64,000 bases of DNA from Boswellia sacra (GCA_013180625.2 SNVD02013231.1:310001-374000), one strand, 5' to 3'. Shown: positions 24,064 to 35,340, numbered from the stretch's first letter. The notes: generated by a model from the letters alone, not told the origin. Numbers and translations: made by a program.

Positions 24064-24170
24064 CACGTGATGCGACGGAGATTACTGGCGCTGGCGATGG
24101 TGAGTAGAGTGCGTTCTTGCACACAGAGAGAGAGAGAGAGAGAGAGATGGGGTCACGTGTTCCGCACGTG
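24064..24170. promoter_or_regulatory. Three G-box cores and a GA tract upstream of the SPL2-like gene
   Basis: CACGTG occurs at 24064-24069, 24154-24159 and 24165-24170, the last two only five bases apart. A (GA)n run lies at about 24,123-24,147. They fall 50-155 bases upstream of the minus-strand ATG. G-boxes are bound by bZIP and bHLH factors (light, ABA, stress). Whether they lie in the promoter or the 5' UTR is not known. Confidence 0.6.
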
Positions 24171-24862
24171 TGCAAAGTCGAGATATGGCGGTAGAGAATT
24201 CTATCGCGCGACGCGAGAGAAGGAAGAAGAGGCGATGTTTGGATACGGATATAAGATAGACGCACTTGACAATTCCTTCTTCATTTTTGTTTTGGGTTTA
24301 ACGGAGTTGTCGTTTCCATTCCCTTGTTTTACGCTATAAGTCGGACATTCTCTTTAACTTGGACCGATTTGTCGGTCATGTGAAGTCTTGCATTTAAGAC
24401 TGACTAGTGTTTGGAATTTGTAGGATACTATTACCGACAGATTAGAACACATTTTAATTTAAAACCTTAAAAATAAATAGTAATCCTTGGATCTTTTATA
24501 ATTTTGTAATAAAATTATTTTAATATTAAAAATTAGAGTATAAATATTTTGAACAGCACTAGTTATATTTCGAGATGGTTTAATATGTCTTTTAAGGTAA
24601 ATATTAAAACCTCAAAAAGATATATATTACCCTTAAAGATTTATAATTTAATTTGAGGATATTATCAAAAGTCTTCGTTATGATTTCCTTAATATCACTT
24701 GGAAGAATGTTTAGGGAATATATCAATGTAGTATTCAATGTTTGCATTTTTGTATCTTTCAAGTACATCAAACACGCTTTTTTGTACCATACATGTTCAT
24801 TTTTTTAATCAAAATGGACTTAAATTGTACAAAAACACAAAATTGAAGGTTACACTGATACA
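24171..24862. other. Intergenic between the SPL2-like gene and copia-2
   Basis: No gene recognised. The first 170 bases are GC-richer (probable distal promoter). The rest is AT-rich. The last bases before copia-2 (24,863-24,867, ttttc) are its left target duplication. Confidence 0.5.
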
Positions 24863-24867
24863 TTTTC

Positions 24868-25425
24868 TGTTGAGCATAGTGGCTCATATGTATTGGGAGG
24901 AATCCCACATTGATTAGAGAACATAAATTGAGTCTCATATGGGCTTATAAAAGGAGGCCATATGGGAGAAGTTATGTGTCTCAAGTGAAATATCCTTCAC
25001 CCCCTATATTTGTAAGGTCTCACATATAAGACCTCATAGTTTAAGGGCCTTTCAGTAAGGACCTTAAAGTTTGTAATATTTGTTTTTCCCCCTTTATTTT
25101 GGGTATTTGTAGTATTGCCCAATTGTTTGGGTAATTACAGTTTGGCCCACCTATTTGGGTAATTACAGTTTAGCCCAACTATTTGGGTAATTACAGTTTG
25201 GCCCAAAAGTTTGTAATTCTCTTTGAAGATAGTGGAAAGTTTCTTCAGCGGCGCCCGAGGACGTAGGTACTAATACCGAACCTCGTTAAATCCTGGTGTG
25301 TTTTCTATTTCTGCATTATGGTTGATTGGTTGCCTCTTTAGTTGCTATTATATTCAATTATCTGGCATAGTTGTGGTTGTGCATTTGGTTATTCTGTTGG
25401 TTATCGTTTCCGCTTGTGCATAACA
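24868..25425 (+). repeat. 5' LTR of copia-2
   Basis: 558 bp with TATAAAAG near 24,956 and three tandem copies of the 28-base unit (core 'ctatttgggtaattacagtt') at about 25,118-25,205. U3 carries 'gggaggaatcccacattgat' in place of the copia-1 sequence. Confidence 0.95.
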
Positions 25426-25427
25426 AT

Positions 25428-25439
25428 TGGTATCAGAGC
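25428..25439 (+). other. Primer-binding site of copia-2
   Basis: TGGTATCAGAGC two bases after the LTR, identical to copia-1 and complementary to plant initiator tRNA-Met. Confidence 0.95.
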
Positions 25440-25591
25440 CGAAGGTTTTGGGTAGTTAGTGGCTATTTCTTTGAAGCACTTGCTACTATTCTGGGCTGTT
25501 GATTTTGGATTGCTAGTTATTGAATATAATAGTTTGTTTGGAGCTTGGTTATTGGTGATTTGTGTATCGAGCTTATTTGTGAGAGGTAGTT

Positions 25592-28500
25592 ATGGCATCA
25601 TCGTCGACTGTATTAGAGAAGACAATGACTGTGACAAATGCAAAAATAGATGTTAAAAAATTTGATGGCCGAAATAATTTCGGCTTATGGCAGAGTAAGG
25701 TGTTGGACGGGTTGTATCAGCAGATTTGGATATTGTTCTGGAAGAAAACAAAACCAGAAGATATCAGTGCAAGAGATTGGGACAGGCTTAATATAAAAGC
25801 TTGTGGGTTGATTCGCTCTTGCTTGTGTAGAGAACAAAAGTATCCGTTCACTAAGGAGACATCTGCAAACAAATTGTGGAAGGCGTTGGAGAACAAATAT
25901 ATGAAGAAAAGCAATGAGAATCGGCTGTACCTATTAAAGAGATTGTTTCGTCTCTAGTTGAAACCAGGTACGAGCATCAGTTCTCATATTGATGAGTTTA
26001 ATAAGTTAATTGCTGATTTGTTAAACTTAGATGAAACCTTCAAAGATGAAATTAAGGCTATGCTATTGATTGGCTCACTTCCGGATGAATTAGATCATTT
26101 GTGCATTACTTTATCCATGGGAAAGATAAACTGTCTTTTGAAGAAGTCTGTTCTGCTTTGTTGAATTATGAAATTCGTAAGAAAGATCAAAGGGAACATA
26201 GGGATGAGTCAGTAGATGCATTGACAGTGAGAGGGCGTAGTCAAAGTAGGAAACCAGGAAAAAGGGGAAAATCTTGGTCGAGGGGTAGATTAGGAAAAGA
26301 TGAGTGTGCCTTTTGTCGTGAGAAAGGGCATTGGAAGAAAGATTGTCCTAAGTTGAAAAAGAAAGAAAAGGGCAAGGCTGTTTCTGATGCATGTGTTGTT
26401 GAGCGTGAGGATGATAGTGAGTCAGATATATGTCTAGCTGGTCACCTATCCACTTCTGGTTCTGATGAGTGGATTATGGATTCGGGTTGTACTTATCATA
26501 TGTGTCCACATCGGGATTGGTTCTTTCAGTTTGAAGAGCTTGATTGTGGAGTTGTGTATATGGCAATGATGATATTTGCCATACTGCTGGGATAGGTTCG
26601 ATCCGATTGAGGAATCATGATGGACTGACTAGAGTTTTGACAGATGTTCGGTATGTACCGAAGTTGAAGAAGAATCTCATCTCTTTGGGAGCCTTAGAAT
26701 CTAAAGGTTGTGGTATATCTATTCGAGATGGTATTCTGAGGGTCACTTCAGGCGCTCTTGTGGTATTGAAAGGCACTAGGAGGAACAACTTGTATTACTA
26801 TAATGGTAATACGGTTATTGGATCAGCGGCTATGGTTTCTGATAATGATGCAGATTCAGAGATCACGAGACTATGGCATATGCGTTTGGGACATGCAGGT
26901 GAGAAAGCCTTATTCAGTTTGGTAAAGCGAGGCTTATTGAAAGGTGCAAAGACCTGCAAGCTGGATTTCTGTGAGCATTGTGTTCTGGGAAAGCAGAAAA
27001 GAGTGAAATTTGGCACCGCTATTCATAATACCAAGGGTATTCTTGATTATGTTCACTCAGATATGTGGGGACCTACTAAAACCACATCTATGGGAGGTAG
27101 GCACTACTTTGTTACTTTTGTTGATGACTTTTCCAGAAGAACTTGGGTGTACTGTTTGAAATCAAAAGATGATGTACTTCGTGCTTTCCTTAAATGGAAA
27201 AAGATGATTGAGACACAGACTGGCAAGAAGATCAAGCATCTCAGAACAGATAATGGTGGTGAGTATTGCAGTGATCAGTTTTTGAAATTGTGTCAAGATG
27301 AAGGTATTGTACGTCATTTTACTGTTAGAGGTACACCACAGCAGAATGGGGTGGCAGAACGCATGAACCGGACATTGCTGGAGAAAGTTCGGTGTATGTT
27401 GTCCAATGCTGGGTTGGGCAAAGAATTTTGGGCTGAGGCTGTGACTTATGCGTGTCATCTCATTAATCGTCTACCATCAGCTGCTATTGGTGATAGAACT
27501 CCATTGGAGGTATGGTCTGGACAACCTGTTTCTGATTATGATTCTTTACATGTTTTTGGTTCTCCTGCATATTATCATGTGAAAGAATCTAAGCTGGATC
27601 CTAGAGCCAAGAAAGCGATTTTCTTGGGATTTGCTTCTGGAGTAAAAGGATATCGTCTTTGGTGTCCTAGTTCGAGGAAGATTATATCCAGCAGAGATGT
27701 GACATTTGATGAGTCTTCAATGTTGAAGAAATCAGAAAACCAGACAAAGGTGAATGGTACTCCACAGCAGGTGGAGCATACTCAGCAGCAGGTGGAGTTT
27801 GAAACGACGACATTGAACCCAGTTAGATCTGTTGAGACAGATGATAGTACTCCTGTGACAGAGGGAGATTTGGGAGATGATGGTGAGGGTCCTACTCAGG
27901 AACCTCAACAGCAACAAGAATCTATTGCAACTGATAGGCCAAGACGTGAGATTCGCAGACCTGCTCGATTTGCTAATATGGTGGCCTATACACTTCCAAT
28001 TGTAGATGCTGATGTTCCTTCCACTTATAGAGAGGCAGTCAGATGTTCTGAAGTTGATCAGTGGAAGACAGCTATGAGCGAAAAGATGCAGTCTCTTCAG
28101 AAGAATGAAACTTGGGAGCTAGCTCAACTACCGAAAGGTAAAAAGGCAATTGGGTGCAAATGGGTATATGCAAAGAAAGATGGATTTCCTGACAAGAATG
28201 ACATCCGCTACAAGGCAAGGTTTTTTTGAGGTATTTTCTCCAGTTGTGAAACATTCTTCCATTAGAATTTTGTTGGCCTTGGTAGCTCAGATGAATATGG
28301 AACTTGTTCAACTTGATGTAAAAACTGCATTTTTACATGGTGACTTGGAAGAGGAAATCTATATTACTCAGCCAGAGGGATTCAAAGTTGCTGGTAAGGA
28401 AAATTTGGTTTGCAAACTGAAAAGATCGCTTTATGGTTTGAAGCAATCTCCCAGACAATGGTATAAGCGATTTGATCGATTTATGATGGGTCAGAGGTAC

Positions 28501-29550
28501 ACAAGAAGCAAATTTGATAATTGTGTGTATTTTCGGAGGCTACATGATGGTTCTTTCATTTATCTACTCTTGTATGTTGATGATATGTTGATAGCTTCGA
28601 CGAATGTCGAAGAAATTGCAAAGTTGAAGACTCAGTTGAATCGAGAGTTTGAGATGAAAGATTTGGGTGAAGCTAAGAAGATTCTTGGCATGGAGATTAG
28701 CAGAGATAGAGGGAGAAGCAAGATTTGTTTGACTCAGAAGCAGTATCTGAAGAAGGTATTACAGCGGTTTGGCATTACAGAGCAGTCTAAACCTGTAAGT
28801 ACCCCACTTGCTCCTCATATGAAACTCAGTGCATCGTTATCTCCTAGTACATATGAGGAACGAGAGTACATGTCTCGAGTTCCGTATGCTAATGCAGTTG
28901 GTAGCCTGATGTATGCTATGGTGTGTACGAGACACGACATTTCATATGCAGTTGGATTTGTGAGCAGGTATATGCATGATCCTGGTAAAGGACATTGGCA
29001 AGCAGTGAAATGGATTCTACAGTATTTGTTGAAAACCATAGATGTTGGCTTAGTCTTTGAGAGGGATGATACATGTGGTCAATAAGCTATTGGTTATGTT
29101 GATTCAGATTATGCTGGTGATTTAGATAAACGTCGGTCGACAACCGGTTATGTGTTTACTCTTGCAAGAGCACCAGTGAGTTGGAAGTCTACTTTACAGT
29201 CTACAGTGGCTTTGTCTACTACAGAGGCAGAGGATATGGCAATGACAGAGGCTGTGAAGGAAGCTATTTGGTTACAGGGATTGCTGGATGAATTGGGACT
29301 TGGGCAGAAGAAGATCACTCTTTATTCCGACAGTCAGAGTGCTATCCCCTTAGCGAAGAATCCAGTGTTCCATGTTCGTACGAAGCATATTGATGTTCGG
29401 TATCATTTTGTGCGGGAGATCATTGATGAAGGGAGAATCTTACTTCAGAAGATTGGGACTGCCGAGAACCCCGCAGATATGTTGACTAAGGTTGTGACAG
29501 CGATCAAGTTCAGTCATTGTTTGGACTTGATCAACATTGTGCGAGTTTGA
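25592..29550 (+). pseudogene. Degenerate copia gag-pol polyprotein (copia-2)
   Basis: It starts at ATG 25,592. Domains in order are gag, CX2CX4HX4C zinc knuckle, D-S-G protease, integrase (second catalytic Asp intact at 27,249-27,251), reverse transcriptase with YVDD, and RNase H ending at 29,550. Breaks: an amber stop in gag (25,955-25,957); one-base deletions near 26,108 and near 26,562; in RT near 28,220, 43 bases of the copia-1 sequence are replaced by five T's (net loss 38), removing a conserved RT stretch and shifting frame; a stop at 29,083-29,085 before the RNase H region. The breaks are different from those of copia-1, so both copies decayed independently. Confidence 0.94.
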
Positions 29551-29651
29551 TCGCGCCATTGGGCGCATTTGGAGGCGTTGCAGTTGTGATAGAGAATGTG
29601 GGGAAAATAAGAAATTTATGGTGGGTCGGCATATTCGCCAAGGTGGAGATT

Positions 29652-30195
29652 TGTTGAGCATAGTGGCTCATATGCATTGGGAGGAATCCCACATTGATTA
29701 GAGAACATAAATTGAGTCTCATATGGGCTTATAAAAGGAGGCCATATGGGAGAAGTTATGTGTCCCAAATGAAATATCCTTCACCCCCTATATTTGTAAG
29801 ACCTCATAGTTTAAGGGCCTTTCAGTAAAGAACTTAAAGTTTGTAATATTTGTTTTTCCCCCTTTATTTTGGGTATTTGTAGTATTGCCCAATTGTTTGA
29901 GTAATTACAGTTTGGCCCAACTATTTGGGTAATTACAGTTTGACCCAACTATTTGGGTAATTACAGTTTGGCCCAAAAGTTTGTAATTCTCTTTGAAGAT
30001 AGTGGAAAGTTTCTTCAGCGGCGCCCGAGGACGTAGGTACTAATACCGAACCTCGTTAAATCCTGGTGTGTTTTCTATTTCTGCATTGTGGTTGATTGGT
30101 TGCCTCTTTAGTCGCTATTATATTCAATTATCTGGCATAGTTGTAGTTGTGCATTTGGTTGTTCTGTTGGTTATCGTTTCCGCTTGTGCATAACA
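29652..30195 (+). repeat. 3' LTR of copia-2
   Basis: 544 bp, same U3 type as the 5' LTR. Relative to that LTR it lacks about 14 bases near 29,797, between short repeats of 'gtaag(g/a)...cctc', consistent with replication slippage. Confidence 0.95.
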
Positions 30196-30200
30196 TTTTC

Positions 30201-31132
30201 TAAATATGTTTTCTGATGATATTAAGGTAAAATATAGGAGAGGTTTTTGATAATATGTCATTTAGTTTGTTATAAAATCATTTAATATTAAAAAATATTG
30301 TATAAATTTTTTGAATAGTACTACTTAGTACTCGACTTTTTTTTTAAATCTAAATAAGTATGAATTAAATTAAAATCTGAATAAGTCTAAATATAAAAAT
30401 ATGAATGATATGTTTGTTTTTTATTTTAATATCTGAATTGAAATATGTAAGAATTAATGGATGTACACATATAAGATCTAAAGTCTAAAAATAAATTAAA
30501 TTCAGACTTCGTATCAAAAAACAACCAACCCCTTAATCTTTGAAATATTTTAATATGTCTTTTAAGACACATACAAAACTTATATAGGATTTGTGTGCAT
30601 CTCCCTAAGATTGAAGAACTTAAAAACTCATTCATTTGCCTTAAATTTCTTTTTGGTGTAATTTTGATATTATTATTTTCATTTTCTATTCATTTTTCAA
30701 CTCTTCCATCTGTCAATTTAGATTTTATAATTTAAACCACAATCATTTTTCTCCACTTCCTGTTGTTTCCAAAAACCGTTATTAGTTATACAACAAGATG
30801 CATTTTCATTCCTTATTGTGTCTCAAATGAATAATATTTAAGAAAAACTGAGAACTTGTATCACAAAGCTAAACACTCAGTAACATCTGGAAAATATCTC
30901 GTTATAGAGCAAGCAAAATCTTGCTAAGTTTTCCAAGCTCAGGATTTACCATTTCTTCATTAAACTTGAAAGAATTTGAGAATGCTGAATGCTGGGTGAT
31001 GCTCTGCAGCCCAAAACAGGACATGGTTTATCTTTTGCTAGGAAAGATCATGTTGCTAATTTGTTAATTAAGAACATAATTGAATACTAAAATTTCTTTA
31101 AGAGTAAGTTAATGTTGACAATAGAAATGCAG
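30201..31132. other. Intergenic between copia-2 and the alpha/beta hydrolase
   Basis: AT-rich with no gene recognised. 30,340-30,535 is rich in 'aagtctaaat/ataagtctgaa' words and may be another degenerate MITE, but I could not define its ends. The 3' UTR of the minus-strand hydrolase should lie at the right edge. Confidence 0.4.
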
Positions 31133-33066
31133 CTAGGATTGAGCCAAAACAAATGATTTTATAAGATTATTCAGTTCATGAGGTGACTGGATATTTGCAG
31201 CATGACCTGTGTCCTTGATGATCACCAACCTTGATTTTGGTCCCAAACTCCTGCATTCATTTACATTGCTAAGATTACATAACTTCAAATCGGGCATAAA
31301 ATTTAATGTCAAAATTGAAAGGAGGAAAAGCTATTATTCACCTGTGCAGCTGATGGGCTAAGTCTACTGGGAAGACATTGTCCTGATCACCCCAAATTAC
31401 CAGTGATTCCTTCACCCAATAATATGAGATCTTATTAGTGTATTGAGGTATAAAAAATCAGCTTTCAACTTCGTCTAAGATCATCTTTTGGGAATTGCTT
31501 TATAGATTGTCAAAAGTGTTTTGAAATGGACAAGAAAGGAATTGCTTAATAAAGAACCATCTTACTGGAAAGCACTTCCCAGAAAGTAAAAATTTACTAT
31601 TTAAAATATGTGCTAATGAGCTACATTATATGTACAATAAATTTGGCCCATCTTACTGGAAAGCACTTCCCAGAAAGTAAACACTGACTATTTAAAATAT
31701 ATGCTAATGAGCTACATTATACGTTACAATAAATTTGGCCCCATCTTACTGGAAAGCACTTCCCAGAAAGTAAAAATTGACTATTTAAAATATATGCTAA
31801 TGAGCTACATTATATGTTGGCCAAATTTATTGAATGAAAAGTATAAGCTGCTTTATAGAAGTTGTAAAAAAGTTACCTGAGTTAAACTGGGAATGTTTGG
31901 ATTTACATCTTTAGTAAGCAAGTACTCTGCCTGTTCCAACTTTCCCTTCCTGTGACTATCATACATCATCTGAGGGACAATTCAACCCATGTTAGAAATT
32001 AGTAAATTATGCAGTGTTTGATCATTTTTTTTTTGGTATGAAGCATTTTTATCTATTAATCTTTCTTCTAAATTACCAATAATGCTTCTTGAAGAAGTAC
32101 TTAATAATTCTCTAATCTCAAAAAAAAAATGATCAAACATCACCTAAAAGATCAAATTTCTTAGTAGTGTGACACCCTCCTGGCTTAATAGTTAAAATAT
32201 AATCAACAAATTTAGAAAATATAAGACTAATTAACTAATTCCAAGATGAATAGTGGATTAATCTTAATCATAAAACTAATTAATCAACTCACTTTGATGA
32301 ACTGGCGGAGCATGAAATCAGGTGCCCAATTAATGAAACCATTATTGTAAAGTGATAAATTCGTAAGAAGCCTTAGATCTTCTGGGCTTTCGGGTACCAG
32401 AATTCCTGAAATTCTTCTTCCAATCTTTTTCAGGTGCCCTTCTTTCTGATCCTCAGTGCAGCACATCCCACTGCTCACAATCACAACCTTCTCCACCTCC
32501 CCAGGACACATTTTCGCCATGTGATACGCCACGAACCCGCCATAGCTGATACCATAAACCGAGAATCTCTCCACACCTAACCTTTTCATCCCTTCCATTG
32601 TGCATTTGGCTTGGAAGACATCACTCCTCTCCAGCCTGTTAGTGAATGATTTGCCAAAGAACAACAAATCTGGCACATACAAGTTGAATTTGCTTGACAA
32701 TGAACCTACTTGGTACACAAATTGCCACTTTGAGTTGCCTCCATAGCCATGGATGATGACCAGATCAGGCCTGTCGAACCTCCTGTGTTTCGGGGTCCAG
32801 AAATGCATGGTGGTCTGATCATCTAGATCAATGGTGCATGGAGAGAGATTGCAGAGATGGAAATATAGGGATAGCATTGTATCGATGAAGGCAATGATAG
32901 GAGGAGCCTGGAAGATCCTGGAAATTGTACATTTGAAGAAATCGAACGTAATCGAGATTGGAAACTTGTTAAAGGTCTTTAAGATGAAAAGAAAGTATCG
33001 GAAAATGAGAATTATTATGGAGAGGTAGAAAGAGAAGACATATTTGAACTTTGGCATGTCATCCAT
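31133..33066 (-). CDS. Alpha/beta hydrolase-fold protein with N-terminal hydrophobic segment
   Basis: Four exons on the minus strand: 33066-32293, 31969-31877, 31409-31342, 31250-31133. They total 1,053 bases and 350 residues, with phases consistent. A hydrophobic stretch at about residues 10-30 looks like a membrane anchor or signal. Fold landmarks: oxyanion-loop HGYGG at 106-110; nucleophile elbow G-I-S-Y-G with Ser174; acid Asp299 in 'WGDQDNVFP'; His328 in 'DTGHAANI'. The catalytic triad is complete. Close plant relatives are annotated as monoacylglycerol-lipase or epoxide-hydrolase-like enzymes; the substrate cannot be told from sequence. Exon 2 begins with two Met codons directly at the splice acceptor, but the reading frame clearly continues from exon 1. 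Intron 2 carries a threefold tandem repeat. Confidence 0.92.
31557..31830. repeat. Three tandem ~92-bp repeats in intron 2 of the hydrolase
   Basis: Units start at 31,557, 31,648 and 31,741, each 'ccatcttactggaaagcact' followed by 'tcccagaaagtaaa' and 'gctaatgagctacattata'. Spacing is 91 and 93 bases with few differences between copies, so the expansion is fairly recent. Confidence 0.95.
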
Positions 33067-34825
33067 GGATGTTCAGAGAAATTGATAATCTTGATCAGAC
33101 TCAATCAGTTTTCTTCTCGTAGCTTTGGTGGGTACAAAACCATTATATGACAGAAAATGAGCTGCTTGTTCTTGGCTTCTGATAAGTAATAGGGAGAATC
33201 TGTGAATCCCGTGCACATGCAATTGTTTTTTAAAAGAATAGTTAAAACAGATAAGACATCCAAGTCATTTTAGAGAGATTTTGCGTAATTTATTTTCAGG
33301 TCTAATTGTGTAGACTCTCCATTATTATTGCAAAGAGGTACAAGCAACAAATTTTGTATTAATATAGCAGAAGAGAAGTTGATAAGTTCAAAACTGATAA
33401 GCTGCTGTCAAATAGTTGTTTTATTGCTCTAATTAGCAGCAAAATGACCAAGCTTAAGAAGTAATAACTATGGCTTAAAGCAAAAGTTTGACAAAATAAT
33501 AAATAATATGCTCATTCGTGTACGTTTCTTCAATCCAAAATCAAAATTATAATAATTAATCAAACAATACATAACATCACCAAAGTTAATTAGTCTATTA
33601 AGGTTTCGAAATTAACTAGTAAAAACACCCGAATTCAAACTTCTATTTTCTGACAAGTAGTTACACATATTCGGATCAGTTCATCCCGATTCTATTGGTT
33701 AAAAAGTCAAGGTTTGTTAATAACAATAATAATAATCGTAACAATAATTGCAATGCAAAGACATTGCAGAAAGATGAAGATGATGGTGATTAATTTTTTA
33801 TTTTTTACGAACTGCTAGGCTGAGGTGTCGTAGTTGTATGTTCCGCCCTGAATACGAGAAAGACTTGGATACATCCGCTGTAATGCAGCGGATGCAACCA
33901 AAAAATACCACGTAAGTACCACGTTAGGGTGATGTATTTATGTGGTATATGTTGGGCCGTCGGCTGCAGTGCAGCGGATATACTCAAGCTCTTCTCCCTA
34001 AATACATGGCTGCAGCTGGCCCATATGCCTTGCCAGTGTAGAGATACGAATTAGAATAATTATATCACCGTGCTGAGGTGGCCCAAGCTGCAGTCGTGGC
34101 CGGCAAAGGAATCCCGATGAGAGGTTTTGTGGCTTAGAAATTGAGACACATGAGGGTCCCTGGAGTTTGTCATAACCTGAAAAGACGCTTTCACCGTAAC
34201 CTTTGTTTAGATGTTTATTATTATTATTTTTTTATGTATATTATATGAGTTTCCTTGATCTCCTTAGTTGCTTCAATTTTTTTAGCGTTATCATGCATAG
34301 CATATTCCTGAACAATCGCACAAACTTGTGATATTCACCTCTAGATCAATCTCAACCGTCCAAATGGTTGCCCCTGCTTGCCCTTTCAAAATCTCTAAAT
34401 TGCACGTATGTATTTTACAAAATAACCATATTGCTCCTTCCAATTATAAAAAGGATTAAGCCCAAATAAAAATAAATGTAATTGGCTTAACTGAAATTGC
34501 GTTTTAATCTAAGCCCAAAAAATATTATTCGATGAAGGCTTAACAAAACCAAATTAAATTGCTCTTTTATAGTTTATGAAAATCATATTATTTGTAGGAT
34601 TATTAGATTTTTATTTAGTGAATGCTAATTGCTAAGAATTTATTGGAAATAAATCTGTGATTTATCAATGTTCAGTAAGTTTAAAATAAAATTGATAATA
34701 AAATTAGTAAAACTATATCCTTTTGGAAAAAAAAATATGTTTATTATGTTATGTATTATTTTATAGAAATTTTTGTGTATATATTGCACTTTGAAATCTC
34801 CTTTCTTGATGGAATTTCTGGCTTC
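33067..34825. other. Intergenic between the hydrolase and the hAT MITE
   Basis: The hydrolase promoter should lie at the left; a TATAATGG-like box is on the minus strand near 33,143-33,150. A GC-richer patch at about 33,810-34,140 contains a perfect hairpin (33,872-33,894) and a second, related word. No gene was recognised, and the remainder is AT-rich. Confidence 0.45.
33872..33894. repeat. Perfect 9-bp stem hairpin
   Basis: catccgctg, five-base loop taatg, cagcggatg. A related word (ggctgcagtgcagcggatat) occurs about 90 bases downstream at 33,962-33,981. Confidence 0.8.
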
Positions 34826-34833
34826 TTACCTAC

Positions 34834-35332
34834 TAGGGGTGGCAATTTGCCCCACCTGGTCCAGGGCCCGGTTTGCCCCGGACAAATGGGGCGGGTCTGG
34901 GGCAAAAAAAATATGCCCCGGTAAGGGCGGGTCAGAGTCCGGGTCTAACACTTAGCCCCGTTCGACCCGCCCCGTCCCGCACAGTATAAGGGTATATATG
35001 ATAAAAAATAAACTATTGAGACTTAAATGATATTATTAGGGGTGACTGTACACGTTTGAATATATTAGAGGGTTGACAGTAAGTAAAATAATATGATAAA
35101 AATTAGAGGGTGTAAATGTTATAGGGGGTTGATTGTAAAAAATATAAATATTATAGGGGGTTAATTGCAAAAATATAAATGTTTAGGGACGGGACGGAGC
35201 GGGTCCAATTTGTTCAAAATTTTTTTGTCCCGCCCTGCAAGGCAATGGGGAGGGACGGGACAAAAAAAATTTGAACGGGGCGGGGTTGGGTACCGGCCGC
35301 CCCGGACTCGTCCCACCCCATTGCCATCCTTA
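34834..35332. mobile_element. hAT-like MITE, GC-rich ends
   Basis: 499 bp with terminal inverted repeats TAGGGGTGGCAA at the left and, on the reverse strand, TAAGGATGGCAA at the right. It is flanked by a perfect 8-bp direct duplication TTACCTAC (34,826-34,833 and 35,333-35,340). Eight-base duplications and a TAGGG-type end are typical of hAT. The subterminal regions are strongly G/C-rich ('gggcgggtc', 'gggacgggac') around an AT-rich core. No transposase. Confidence 0.93.
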
Positions 35333-35340
35333 TTACCTAC

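Larger units (their letters stand above)
24868..30195 (+). mobile_element. Ty1/copia LTR retrotransposon, copia-2 (complete but dead)
   Basis: A 5.3-kb element with TGTTGAGC...CATAACA LTRs and a perfect 5-bp target duplication TTTTC (24,863-24,867 and 30,196-30,200). The primer-binding site TGGTATCAGAGC is at 25,428-25,439 and the purine tract lies just before 29,652. The internal region is very close in sequence to copia-1, clearly the same family. The first 150 bases of its LTRs are a different U3 type. Its two LTRs look more alike than those of copia-1 apart from a short deletion, so it is probably the younger insertion. Confidence 0.97.

Noticed and set aside
30340..30540. Possible additional MITE after copia-2
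   Set aside because: Repeated 'aagtctaaat' words suggest an element, but no convincing pair of inverted ends or target duplication could be set.
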